DNA of 16,563 bases, from assembly GCA_900617975.1 (NCBI GenBank), contig UZAE01012149.1, forward strand, positions 1 to 16,563, written 5' to 3'. Made by a program: the position numbers and the translations under genes. This DNA is from Rodentolepis nana. Lineage: Eukaryota > Platyhelminthes > Cestoda > Cyclophyllidea > Hymenolepididae. The notes beneath the pieces were generated by a model. The model saw only the letters and a program-made list of their open reading frames with translations. It was not told where the DNA came from and did no database searches. This document shows positions 8,926 through 16,563 of this stretch, in pieces. The first letter of the stretch is position 1. Each line of letters opens with the position of its first letter.

Positions 8926-9357
8926 GCATAATCTCCCCTTTGGTTGCAAAAGGGACTGAAATATGGATATACAGGCTAATGACTTTTATGTCTCCCTGTT
9001 GCATCTTTTTAATTGCACTAAAGGGAGGAGTTAGCAGCAATTAGCTAACAGTAATAGTAACTCCAACGGTCGCTGTTTTTTTTTAGGGCAGTTGGAAACA
9101 GTTGGAAGGGGAAGTGACAAACATTAGTCAAACAGGCTTTCTTTTGAGGCCATACAAATGCGCGAACCAGTTAGAATAATGTGGTTGCTGGGCAACGCTT
9201 ATATAACAAAATCTGGCTAGGGTTACAAAAAAAGGGCATTCCTTATTTAGGAATAAAAGACCTTGACGATCAAAATTCATAAAATGCGCCATACTGCTTG
9301 TGATTTATTTGCATTTCCTTCAAAAAAAATCCGATGAGAAATTCACTTTTTGCTTAA

Positions 9358-9380
9358 ACACACACACACATACACAGACA
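9358..9380 (-). repeat. TG microsatellite on the minus strand
   Basis: On the + strand this is a CA tract with one TA interruption. Read on the minus strand it is AATTG, TG repeats with TGTGTATGTGTG, then TTAAGCA, echoing the tracts at 3456 and 3908. Confidence 0.85.
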
Positions 9381-9766
9381 ATTAGGATAAAGCCAAATAT
9401 TTCCCCAAAAGAAAGATTTAAGCGTCCTTGTTTCCTTTCTATTGGCGAGGAGTGGAACTAGGCGGAATCAGAGAGGACGAATGGAACTCAAGCGCGTTTG
9501 ACTGTCGACCAATTCAAGATAATGATGGAGGTAATGGATAAATTTTGGTATTCAGTTCTCATAAATTGGGAAGTTTACTCGATAGGACATTTGCTTTGAC
9601 TTCTTAAATTTAGAACGAATTGTTCCTAGCCTTTAACGTTCAACCGATGATATTACTGTGAAACTCATTAAGAGTTACTTAACGACTGTTTTTTTGGAAA
9701 TGTTTCCGTGTCAGCTATTTATCAATCCTTTTAACTTATCGATCGATTAATAAGCACGAGAATACA

Positions 9767-9784
9767 TTAATTAATTAATTAATT
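9767..9784. repeat. TTAA tandem repeat
   Basis: Self-complementary TTAA repeat of about 18 nt following AATACA. Confidence 0.85.
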
Positions 9785-9995
9785 ATGAACAAAACAAAAT
9801 TACACCAGGCTGTTAAAGCCATCAAATATTTTTTAAATGCTTCCCTATTTGATGTAATTTCTGGTTACGCCTTGGCAAAATTAAGGGATAGTTTTAGCCG
9901 ACAGAATGTATCACCGATTCAATAAACAGCCGACTTTAGAAATTGTCAATAAATCACATATGAACATGTGGGAAACAACTTGCATCTCTTTCTCT

Positions 9996-10007
9996 CCCCC
10001 CCCCCCC
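9996..10007 (+). repeat. Run of 12 C
   Basis: A C homopolymer after a CT-rich stretch (CATCTCTTTCTCT), followed by GCCCCTCTC. Confidence 0.9.
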
Positions 10008-10610
10008 GCCCCTCTCTTACTATTCATGTGTGAAACATGCTTATTGCGGTTACCCAATTCTGTCGGTCTATTTGAATAGATAAATATTCTCCATCAACAC
10101 TAGACTACGTGAGAAAGCAGTTTGTGGAAACTTCAATTGCGATTACCAATTAACGTCACATCTGTCTCCAATCAAAACGTGGTCAGAGTTAGGGTCAGCT
10201 GGCACATCTACCTGAGAGATAACTCCATCACGTACCACTAGGAGGTCATATTAAAGAGGTCAAATAAAGCATGAAACACATCTTTAAAGGGTACTAATAA
10301 AACATAACTTTATTTATAAAGTCGGCAGACTGTAGTGGTACGCTGTGAACTTGGATTCTCTGCCAACAAGTCCGAGGCATAAAATGCTTATGGGTTGATG
10401 AAAAAACGTCATAACACCACAAATCAACTTCATAATTAACTATTATTGGAGCATATTTATAAGAAAAATATTGTTTCAATCACAAAATTCAGTCGGTGTT
10501 AGGATCATTTCTGAATCCCCTTTTAAGTGAAATATCTATCATGATTGTTAGAAGTAAAGGAGACGATATGTCAGAAAGTAAACTCAAGTTACAATAGCAT
10601 CAAATTGCAT

Positions 10611-10627
10611 TATTATTATTATTATTG
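10611..10627 (+). repeat. ATT trinucleotide microsatellite
   Basis: About five ATT units. No element is visible on either side, so it may be a free microsatellite or the worn tail of an AAT-tailed LINE on the minus strand. Confidence 0.75.
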
Positions 10628-10788
10628 TCATGAGAGCCAGTAGTCAAATACAATTATCTTGAGTAAACTAATTCAAAGAAAACATTTCACTCATAACAAT
10701 AAAACTTCCAAATGTTAAAAAATTGATAGCATTCTGGTGCTCTCTAGATAGGTAGATGCAAAAAATTATTCAATTCAACGCTTCATAC

Positions 10789-11188
10789 CTCTGCAGCCGT
10801 TTGGATTGCCAAAAAACAGGCATTTCCTCTCGCCATAATTTCACCCACGTCATCCGGAGTCAAGACGTCATCCTGTTGAGGGGAATCGGGTGAATGAAGA
10901 GAAGAGACAGCCGAGCGGTTAATTGGGAAGGATACTCGAATACCACTCTTCTTTGAGAATGAAGTTGAAGGAGGAGGAGGATTCAAATTTCCACCCTGCT
11001 GACCGACTGGTGTCTCATCACCCAAGGCCACAGGAAGCACTTCCATTGGTGGAGGATTCAAGGACGCCAATTCGGTCAACCAGCCAGCGAATGATATGTA
11101 AGCGTTCTCAAATCGACTAACCGCTTCCAAGATCACGCGATTTTCACTGAAATTAAACTTGAGAAGTTTCATACCAATTTCTCCCGGC
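10789..11188 (-). CDS. Internal exon of the same unidentified split gene (next exon)
   Basis: The acceptor is TTTATCCTATTCCATTAG and the donor GCAGAG|GTATGA, both good animal splice sites. The exon is 400 nt: one nucleotide completing the split codon from 16022, then 133 codons, ending in phase 0. Joining the two exons gives ...ENSYYK-PGEIGMKLLKF... with no stop. Exon residues about 1-40 form a predicted helical segment (FNFSENRVILEAVSRFENAY, then a Trp-containing WLTELASL). Next comes a Pro-rich stretch with LNPPPMEVLP and LNPPPPSTSF, possible SH3 or WW ligands. A Ser-rich part (SAVSSLHSPDSPQQDD) follows, then an acidic, probably helical end (DDVGEIMARGNACFLAIQTA). The longest open frame starts at an ATG at 11211, but the residues before 11188 are intronic. 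The + strand frame at 10923-11120 is its shadow. Function is unknown. The next exon would lie to the left and I could not find it in the window. Confidence 0.75.
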
Positions 11189-12035
11189 CTAATGGAATAG
11201 GATAAAGGCATTCAATAATGATCAACCTTTCGGATGTGCACCAATGAAATTTTGGAATACCTTGAGGCTAGCAGATTCCATAATTTCACAATGTAATAGT
11301 TCAACGGTATTATATAAACAAATCAGTTAAGAAACTTAAGTAATGCAGTTAATATAAAATGGTTTGATGCTTTTCCTGTTTGAATAAAAATAAATCATCA
11401 AAAAATAAAATTAATAATGAAGTGAATTAACGAATAAAAGATGTTGTGGGAATTTAGTGTTCTAAGATATTTTAAGTAAGAAACTTACATTGAATACGAG
11501 TGAGGGACATAAATGATTCTCTGATTGGCACAAATTTGGCTGGAGAGAAAAGTTATGAGGTAAAAATTAAAATTTATTGATCCTGTTCGGTTTTAAAATG
11601 ATTTCTTCTAATATACAAAAAGATTGTGAGGTGAAAGTCACAAATCAACTGTCTGTTTGCCATTTTTCAACTTCTCACACATTTTTTTCGTCTGTCTCTT
11701 TATTCTAGAGATCAGCTAAAAGATATAGTTTTACTAAATTGATGCAACTGTCAACTATTTACCACAAAAATACAGTTTTCCTAAACCCTGGGAGAGATAA
11801 GAAAGCGACCAGACGTGTGGTTACTCCAACTTCACTTTTATTAACTTTCACTATTGCCGTGTATACGGGAGAATGCAATGATTATCACGCATTCACATAT
11901 CATCATTCTTACTGCCCAAGTGCACGTATGTTGACTTCCCCTTATCAGTCGTAAATGGGAAATTTATTGTAGTAAAGCCAATATCAATGAAACGTGAGTG
12001 CCTTGAATTTCAAATGCTCCTCTCTCCCTCCCCTA

Positions 12036-12059
12036 CCCCCCCCCCCCCCCCCCCCCCCC
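12036..12059 (+). repeat. Run of 24 C
   Basis: The longest homopolymer in the window, within a C/T-rich block from about 12018 to 12067 in the large intron. Confidence 0.9.
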
Positions 12060-12463
12060 ACCTCCCCACAGGCTTGGAAATTTCAAGGTGCGGGAAAGGT
12101 AAGGACTAAATGAAAGTCATAAGCAGACACAGTGTTATTGTCAGAAACTTTGCATAGTAGAATAAAAATATCGAGCCTCAATTCCTTCTGCCGAGACTTG
12201 TGCTCAATGGTTGTTTATTGATTCCTCCTTTCTCTTAATTAGCAAAATTTCCTCACAATGAGCTCATATTCGGCTGAATTAAACTCAACAGATTACTTGA
12301 TACGAATGCCACTATCCGCCATTTCTGTTCTCCTAACATAGAACTTCTGACAATATCGCTGCTTTCTTCCTTCCTTCCTGTCTGGTATTGGACTTTATTA
12401 AACAGACAGAGAAATGCTTTCTAGATAATTTTGGGACTAAGTTTACATAACCCTCGTTACTGT

Positions 12464-12485
12464 GGGGGGTGCGGGGGGGGGGGGG
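12464..12485 (+). repeat. G runs (6 and 13)
   Basis: Six G, TGC, then thirteen G: enough G blocks for an intramolecular G-quadruplex on the + strand. Confidence 0.88.
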
Positions 12486-12672
12486 AAACAAAGGCATACT
12501 TTGGTAAACGCCCCCAAAACATTGAAATAATAAATTTCATGCTAACTTCTGCGAGGTAAGTAATAAATAAGGTGTTTAAATTTTTTAGAACATCCATGCT
12601 CTCCTTGGTACAAGGCAGTAAAACGTTGTATTTGTGTGTCTAATTAGCATAAAGCACTTCAAAGTTTATAAA

Positions 12673-12730
12673 TGTGTGTGTGTGAGAGAGAGGGGGGGGA
12701 GAGAGGGGGGGGGAGGGGGAGAGAGAGAGA
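12673..12730 (+). repeat. TG repeat passing into a GA/G-rich purine tract
   Basis: TG units (12673-12683) pass directly into GA repeats and G runs with no pyrimidine to 12730. The minus frame at 12640-12849 reads through it as Ser/Pro/Leu repeats and is not a gene. Confidence 0.88.
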
Positions 12731-13580
12731 ATTAACCCTACGGGGGACATTTCAAAAGCCTTCACAGTGACCGGTGATGCAGTACCTTGCGTAATTAGTA
12801 AAAGAGCTTGGGAATACACGTCTCCATCCCTTTTTTCTGCAAATTTCATTAGGAATGGGCTAATTGTTTGTGCGACTATACCACAGCTAAGACATACTAT
12901 GGCCTAGAATTTGGCGGTAACCAACACACCATTTTAATTTCGCCTCCATTCCATGCGTATCAAGCCTTGACTTTCCACAATGTATTGTAGTCAATTTTTT
13001 TCATGGTAAGGAAAAAGTACTCTTCAAAGATACTTTTCAATGATATAACTGGCCGAATACACCAGTTGTCAAGGTCAAAATTTTAACTTCCATTAATCGT
13101 GAGCCGTATTTTGAGTCCCTCTGTTGCACCCTGTGTTCAACTTTAACCTCAACAATTTCATTCTACTAATAATCAGGCTGTAATGGAAATTTTTTCTCAA
13201 TAGGCAGACCATTGTTAGTCACAGCTACCATAACTTAATATTGGCAAAGTCTAGACAGTGGAATGACTCAGTCTGTTGAGTAGTCCCTCCTTATCCCCAA
13301 CGCCTTGAGAAGTACTACGTCATAAGGTCGTAGAAAGAACGTGATATGGAATGAATGCTTGCACACTACTCCTCAGCATGGACTATATCAGCCATTCATC
13401 AAACTTGACGCTATTGGTATGCTGATCGAAGATAAATTTATGCTGAAAACACCTTGAAACTAACGGAAAAGTAGTTGCCAAGACATTCCAATCTCATTTG
13501 TTGAAGAGAATGTTTATTTCATGGCTCTTAACGCTTGAAGTGCGTTAAGATTTCAGTAGCAATCGGAATCATTCACCCAA

Positions 13581-13624
13581 TTCTCTCTCTCTCTCTTCCT
13601 CTTTCTCTAAGGCTCTCTCTCTCT
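13581..13624 (+). repeat. CT-repeat (pyrimidine) tract
   Basis: Two CTCTCT blocks separated by TTCCTCTTTCTCTAAGG. It is complementary in composition to the purine tracts at 12684 and 13891. Confidence 0.88.
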
Positions 13625-13890
13625 ACCTACAAATAAAACAGTATTTGAATTTTGCCACCAAAGATACGTTTCATAAGTGGATTAGTGAGGAATTTAATCC
13701 GTTTTATTCCGACTTCAAAATTACTGACTAACCACCTTTGAAAATGCACATAAAATTCTAACAACTATGATCGCTTTAAATGTCAGGAGTTATGAGTGCC
13801 CTTTTATTTGTAAGTGGTAAAAACTTGTTTTAGACAAAGAATGCACAAAAACCTGCCAACCTGTCCAATTTCGACAGCTTTGCGAAACAC

Positions 13891-13949
13891 AGGGAAGAGA
13901 GAGAGAAAGGGAGGGGAGATAGGGGGAGAGGGAGAGAGAGGGAGAGAGT
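13891..13949 (+). repeat. GA/G-rich purine tract
   Basis: About 59 nt of AGGGAAGAGAGAGAG-type sequence, all purine except a T at 13920 and the T at the end. Confidence 0.88.
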
Positions 13950-14655
13950 ACACAGACAGATAAGCGTATGTACTATTACCACTTTCGACAGGAGAGTAAA
14001 TTCAATTTCGGACTAAATTTTACAGTAAAAATTCATTATTTTTTTAAAAAATAAAGGAATAAAGCTCGCTTGAAGATTGTTTCAAATGTCATCCAGTGGA
14101 AACTGCTTTGTTAAGTCCATCGATTGACAAGTTAATCTTCGTATTGGAAGTGCAATGTTGGAACGAAGGCGTGAAACTTTAACTAGTAGAATTTTACCAA
14201 AAGAAGAGAATGACAAAAAATATGGCAATTACTTCCATGCTGAGTGAAGTTCTTCCAGGATCTTATTGGATCTTAAGTGATTCACGTGATCTTAACACTG
14301 CAGAAATCACAAGACAGAATTGAGCCAAAATGAACTCTGATTTAAGGCGACAAATCTTCCTTTTGAACCCGTATCTGTAATTAGTCATTTACGAAAGCCA
14401 TATTTTAATGGTAAGTAAAGAGTTGAGTATATTCAAAGTCTTATCAACACATTTTCTAAGCTTTATGTTCGGAAATATTTGCTAACCACTGAATGGGTAA
14501 TGACGTAAGTAAGGGAGTAAAAATAAAAATAATATTCTCAATTTGTGATCAAATCTAATAATTATCCCACTCGGTGTTTGAGAGAAAGAGAGGAACGAAG
14601 AAGAAAAGGGCAATAAAAATGCTAATGGATGCTTTTAAAAACCTACACAAGTAAT

Positions 14656-14674
14656 GTATTTATTTATTTATTTT
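14656..14674 (-). repeat. AAAT repeat tail on the minus strand
   Basis: TATTTATTTATTTATTTTT on the + strand. Read on the minus strand it is an AAAT repeat like the tails of the SINE copies, but no recognisable element body adjoins it. Confidence 0.7.
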
Positions 14675-15540
14675 TAATAAATTGATGAAAAAGTCGAAAT
14701 ACTTCCAAGAGAAACTTCTGATGAAAAGCTTTCTAAACAAAATTCATCGCTAGGCGCATAAATGGGTATAATTCATGAAGATAAACTGAGCACAACTCAT
14801 AATTATTGATGATAAATTTACCGAATTTTGAATAATGAAGTGCATAAAAGATTACATATCTCAAATTGAGCATTTATGTTCACCTATAGAATCATAAATT
14901 TTAGAGCATTTTATAGTTTCTTCAAGCATTTTCGATAAACTACCATAAAACACACCAATCGAAGGATAAATGAGTTAGAATAATCATTAGAAACGAATAA
15001 ATATTTACGAAAGATAAATACAGGCATTCGACTTCAGAGATAAGCATTTACTGCAATTCAGGGGACGAATCATAACATTTGAATTTTGGAGTGGGAATTA
15101 CTCATTTAGCCAAAAACTGTACAATCTGAAATCAAAAATTCCGTCGAAATGATTTATATAACATATAATTGCGGGACTGCATACGAATTAAAGCCGAAGG
15201 ATTAGATAACCGTCTTCCTCAATTACCTTTAAACCTAAGCGCCAATCGGTTTTAAAAAGTGGCTTATTTTTTCCTTTTACCAATAATCCATGCTTAAAAC
15301 ATCTAACAGGTGTAACTCCACTACGTTTTAAGTACCGAAGCAGGTAAAATTCAAAGCTATTAATCAACTAATCATTAATACTCCTTAGAAGTCATATAAC
15401 TATTAGTAATTACTTAATTTTCTTTGCAGTACACGATCAGTAATTATTATTCAAAACTGTGCATCTTTGTAAATTTTCTCGTTACTCTTGTTTTAATTTG
15501 CTGAGGTATCAGATACCAACACGAAGGAGAATGGAAGTTA

Positions 15541-15850
15541 ACATTTATTTGTTCATTTATTTATTTAAATAGATGTCAAGACAGTCTTGGACCTGGCCAG
15601 GCTTCCTTAACTGAAACAACTAATCTGCCCTCACCTCAAGAATACACAACTATTCAGAAAAAATACAAATGCACGATCAATGGGATCTCTGATATTGTGA
15701 TCTTCCGTGTAGAAAAGACTTCCAACACCCAATTTGCGGTTGCTTTAAGTCTACTAAATATCGAGGGCGATTCAAATGACATATCCCAGAATATCATCCT
15801 TAAAACTGGCATTGGATTCAAGATCTTCATCGAACCTATGATATGAAGTA
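15541..15850 (-). mobile_element. Possible 3' end of another retroposon, minus strand
   Basis: Read on the minus strand, a block ending GTCTTGACATCTATTTAAAT runs into AAATAAATGAACAAATAAAT at the 15541 end, an A-rich tail like those of the two SINE copies. Just before the tail is CCTGGCCAGG, a perfect 10-bp palindrome. The body (to about 15850) does not match copies A or B and encodes nothing I recognise; the 72-codon minus frame here has no known motif. The right boundary is uncertain: GAAGTTAAC at 15535 and GAAGTAAAA at 15845 are only a weak duplication. Confidence 0.35.
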
Positions 15851-16021
15851 AAATCCTTAATCCCATAGGCAAAATCTCTCTATATTTTTTTAAAAATCTT
15901 CGCCTCAGCTAGAACTCTGCCTCCATTGGTCCGAATAGCACAATCCATAAAAAGAATATCAATAAAAGGAAATATGATAAATATTTGAAAATTAAATGTA
16001 AAACCTGGAAGGCAAACACAC

Positions 16022-16308
16022 TTGTAGTAGGAATTTTCAGGTGGATCAGAAGAACATGACGTGGTCTTGGACGAGCATCCGGAATTCGAACTTGGAGCAG
16101 CCGATGAAGTAGAGATATTTGGAAGGGCATCAGTTTGAATGTAAGCAGCCGCCGTTGCAACTCGACAGCGGATCAGTCGCAGACACTCGGTCATCTGAGC
16201 CACTAAATTCGCCAAATTGTCTCGGTGAACGCGTTGACGAAGCAGGTTGTTAGTATAAGCTAAATCTATGTAGAGGTCGGCTTTCAACTTCTGAAAATCT
16301 AGAGCCGG
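16022..16308 (-). CDS. Internal exon of an unidentified split gene (upstream exon in window)
   Basis: Read leftwards, a pyrimidine-rich stretch (TCTCTTTCTATTTATTTTAG) ends in an AG acceptor just before 16308. The frame is then open for 95 codons plus 2 nt, and the exon ends at 16022 against a GTGTGT donor. The encoded part starts PALDFQKLKADLYIDLAY. Residues about 7-57 look like amphipathic helices (LLRQRVHRDNLANLV, TECLRLIRCRVATAAAYIQ). Residues about 58-92 are a Ser/Thr-rich, probably disordered linker with four Cys, ending PPENSYY. There is no signal peptide or membrane segment in the proposed exon. The open frame runs left past 16022 into a hydrophobic Phe/Ile-rich stretch, which I read as intron. 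I do not recognise the family; a helical adaptor or scaffold protein is only an impression. A competing donor CAG|GTTTTA (intron starting at 16007) is a better consensus but leaves the wrong phase for the next exon at 11188. No start codon is needed, because this is an internal exon. Confidence 0.72.
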
Positions 16309-16392
16309 CTAAAATAAATAGAAAGAGAAATTAATACAATTACTGCAAGACAGTGACATAGAAGTCAACATCTTTGTTTTAAGTATTCGGGT

Positions 16393-16459
16393 GGGCGGTT
16401 ATTTGACATCAAAAATTAGTTTTACGAAATGGAATTTTCCGTTTAACCGCCCTGGGCGG
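16393..16459. repeat. GGGCGG inverted repeats
   Basis: GGGCGGTTA (16393-16401) is the reverse complement of TAACCGCCC (16444-16452), and CCGCCCTGGGCGG (16447-16459) is a perfect palindrome around one T. The sites match the GC-box core bound by Sp1/KLF-type factors, but they lie in intron or upstream DNA close to the window edge and could be the terminus of an unrecognised element. Confidence 0.6.
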
Positions 16460-16563
16460 ATTTTCGGGAAAACCCTGGCAGTGCCAAAGGGAGCACCTGA
16501 AAACGTTTGACACAACTTTTGGGAATTCATAGAGGTTAGGGGATTAAAATGGTGTAAAAATCA

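Larger units (their letters stand above)
8926..10788. other. Non-coding stretch, probably intron of the minus-strand gene
   Basis: The exon ending at 10789 has a 5' donor, so transcription continues leftwards through here. It contains a TTAA-repeat (9767-9784), a 12-C run (9996-10007) and an ATT-repeat (10611-10627). A minus frame at 10294-10479 ends next to TTTATAAATAAAGTTATG, which looks like an A-rich element tail or a poly(A) signal. Its peptide has no recognisable motif and I do not call it an exon. Confidence 0.45.
11189..16021 (-). other. Proposed 4.8-kb intron of the minus-strand gene
   Basis: This stretch separates the two exons and has a GTGTGT donor at its 16021 end and a TTAG acceptor at its 11189 end. 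No gene is visible in it on either strand; its open frames are short and AT-biased. It holds a 24-nt C run, G runs, GA/CT tracts, AAAT-repeat tails and a possible minus-strand retroelement end near 15541-15850. The direct join is phase-compatible, but a small extra exon cannot be excluded. One 51-nt phase-neutral candidate is discussed under rejected items. Confidence 0.6.

Noticed and set aside
10923..11120. Plus-strand open frame of 65 codons
   Set aside because: Antisense shadow of the supported minus-strand exon.
12640..12849. Minus-strand frame of 69 codons
   Set aside because: Reads through TG and GA repeats as Ser/Pro/Leu and His/Thr repeats.
12788..12855. A 51-nt candidate micro-exon on the minus strand (acceptor TTTGCAG, donor CAAG|GTACTG) that is phase-neutral between the two gene exons
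   Set aside because: It would fit the frame without a stop, but short acceptor/donor pairs are common in a 4.8-kb intron and the peptide shows no link to the neighbouring exons.
16001..16012. Donor CAG|GTTTTA as the end of the upstream exon
   Set aside because: Better consensus than GTGTGT but leaves phase 1, which does not match the phase needed at 11188.
15909..16160. Minus-strand frame of 83 codons ending in a hydrophobic stretch that looks like a membrane helix
   Set aside because: It overlaps the supported exon in another frame, and its hydrophobic end is AT-rich intron.
1..16563. CRISPR array, bacterial operon, phage or virus genome
   Set aside because: No regularly spaced repeats of suitable size apart from the 41-bp array, which has no spacers; no dense coding; the only enzyme domains are retrotransposon remains.

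Overview
The window looks like nuclear DNA of an animal, most likely an arthropod or other protostome. It is AT-rich. Its coding sequence is split into short exons with good splice signals, separated by kilobases of non-coding DNA. It carries non-LTR retrotransposon remains with a C-terminal RNase H domain of a type I associate with arthropod elements, plus SINE-like insertions with target-site duplications. I see no bacterial-style genes, rRNA, convincing tRNA gene, CRISPR array or virus. Most open frames of 60-110 codons appear to be chance. The species is not resolved.

Layout. (1) 1-4622 is AT-rich non-coding DNA with several TG microsatellites. (2) 4623-4941 holds a complete SINE-like insertion (copy A) with a perfect 14-bp target-site duplication. 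(3) 4942-6703 is non-coding, with one unassigned open frame (5267-5578) and a run of 20 G. (4) 6704-8098 is a decayed, 5'-truncated LINE on the + strand: the end of a reverse transcriptase, a 41-bp tandem array inside it, an RNase H domain, the C-terminal tail and an AAT-repeat 3' end. (5) 8593-8925 is copy B of the same SINE, older, with a degraded duplication. (6) 8926-10788 is non-coding. (7) Two exons of an unidentified protein-coding gene lie on the minus strand, the upstream one at 16308-16022 and the next at 11188-10789. They join in frame across a 4.8-kb intron full of simple repeats.

How the parts relate. The minus-strand gene enters from beyond the right edge and, because its second exon ends in a 5' splice donor, continues to the left. 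The rest of the window, including both SINE copies and the LINE, may therefore be intronic, with these three elements antisense to the gene. Both SINE copies carry a GTAAGT donor-like site in the gene's direction of transcription. The SINE and LINE 3' ends look alike, which fits the LINE machinery having mobilised the SINE. I did not find a new defence, catalytic or regulatory system. The best leads are the SINE family, the minisatellite inside the LINE reading frame, a TG-microsatellite family with shared flanks, and the unidentified split gene.
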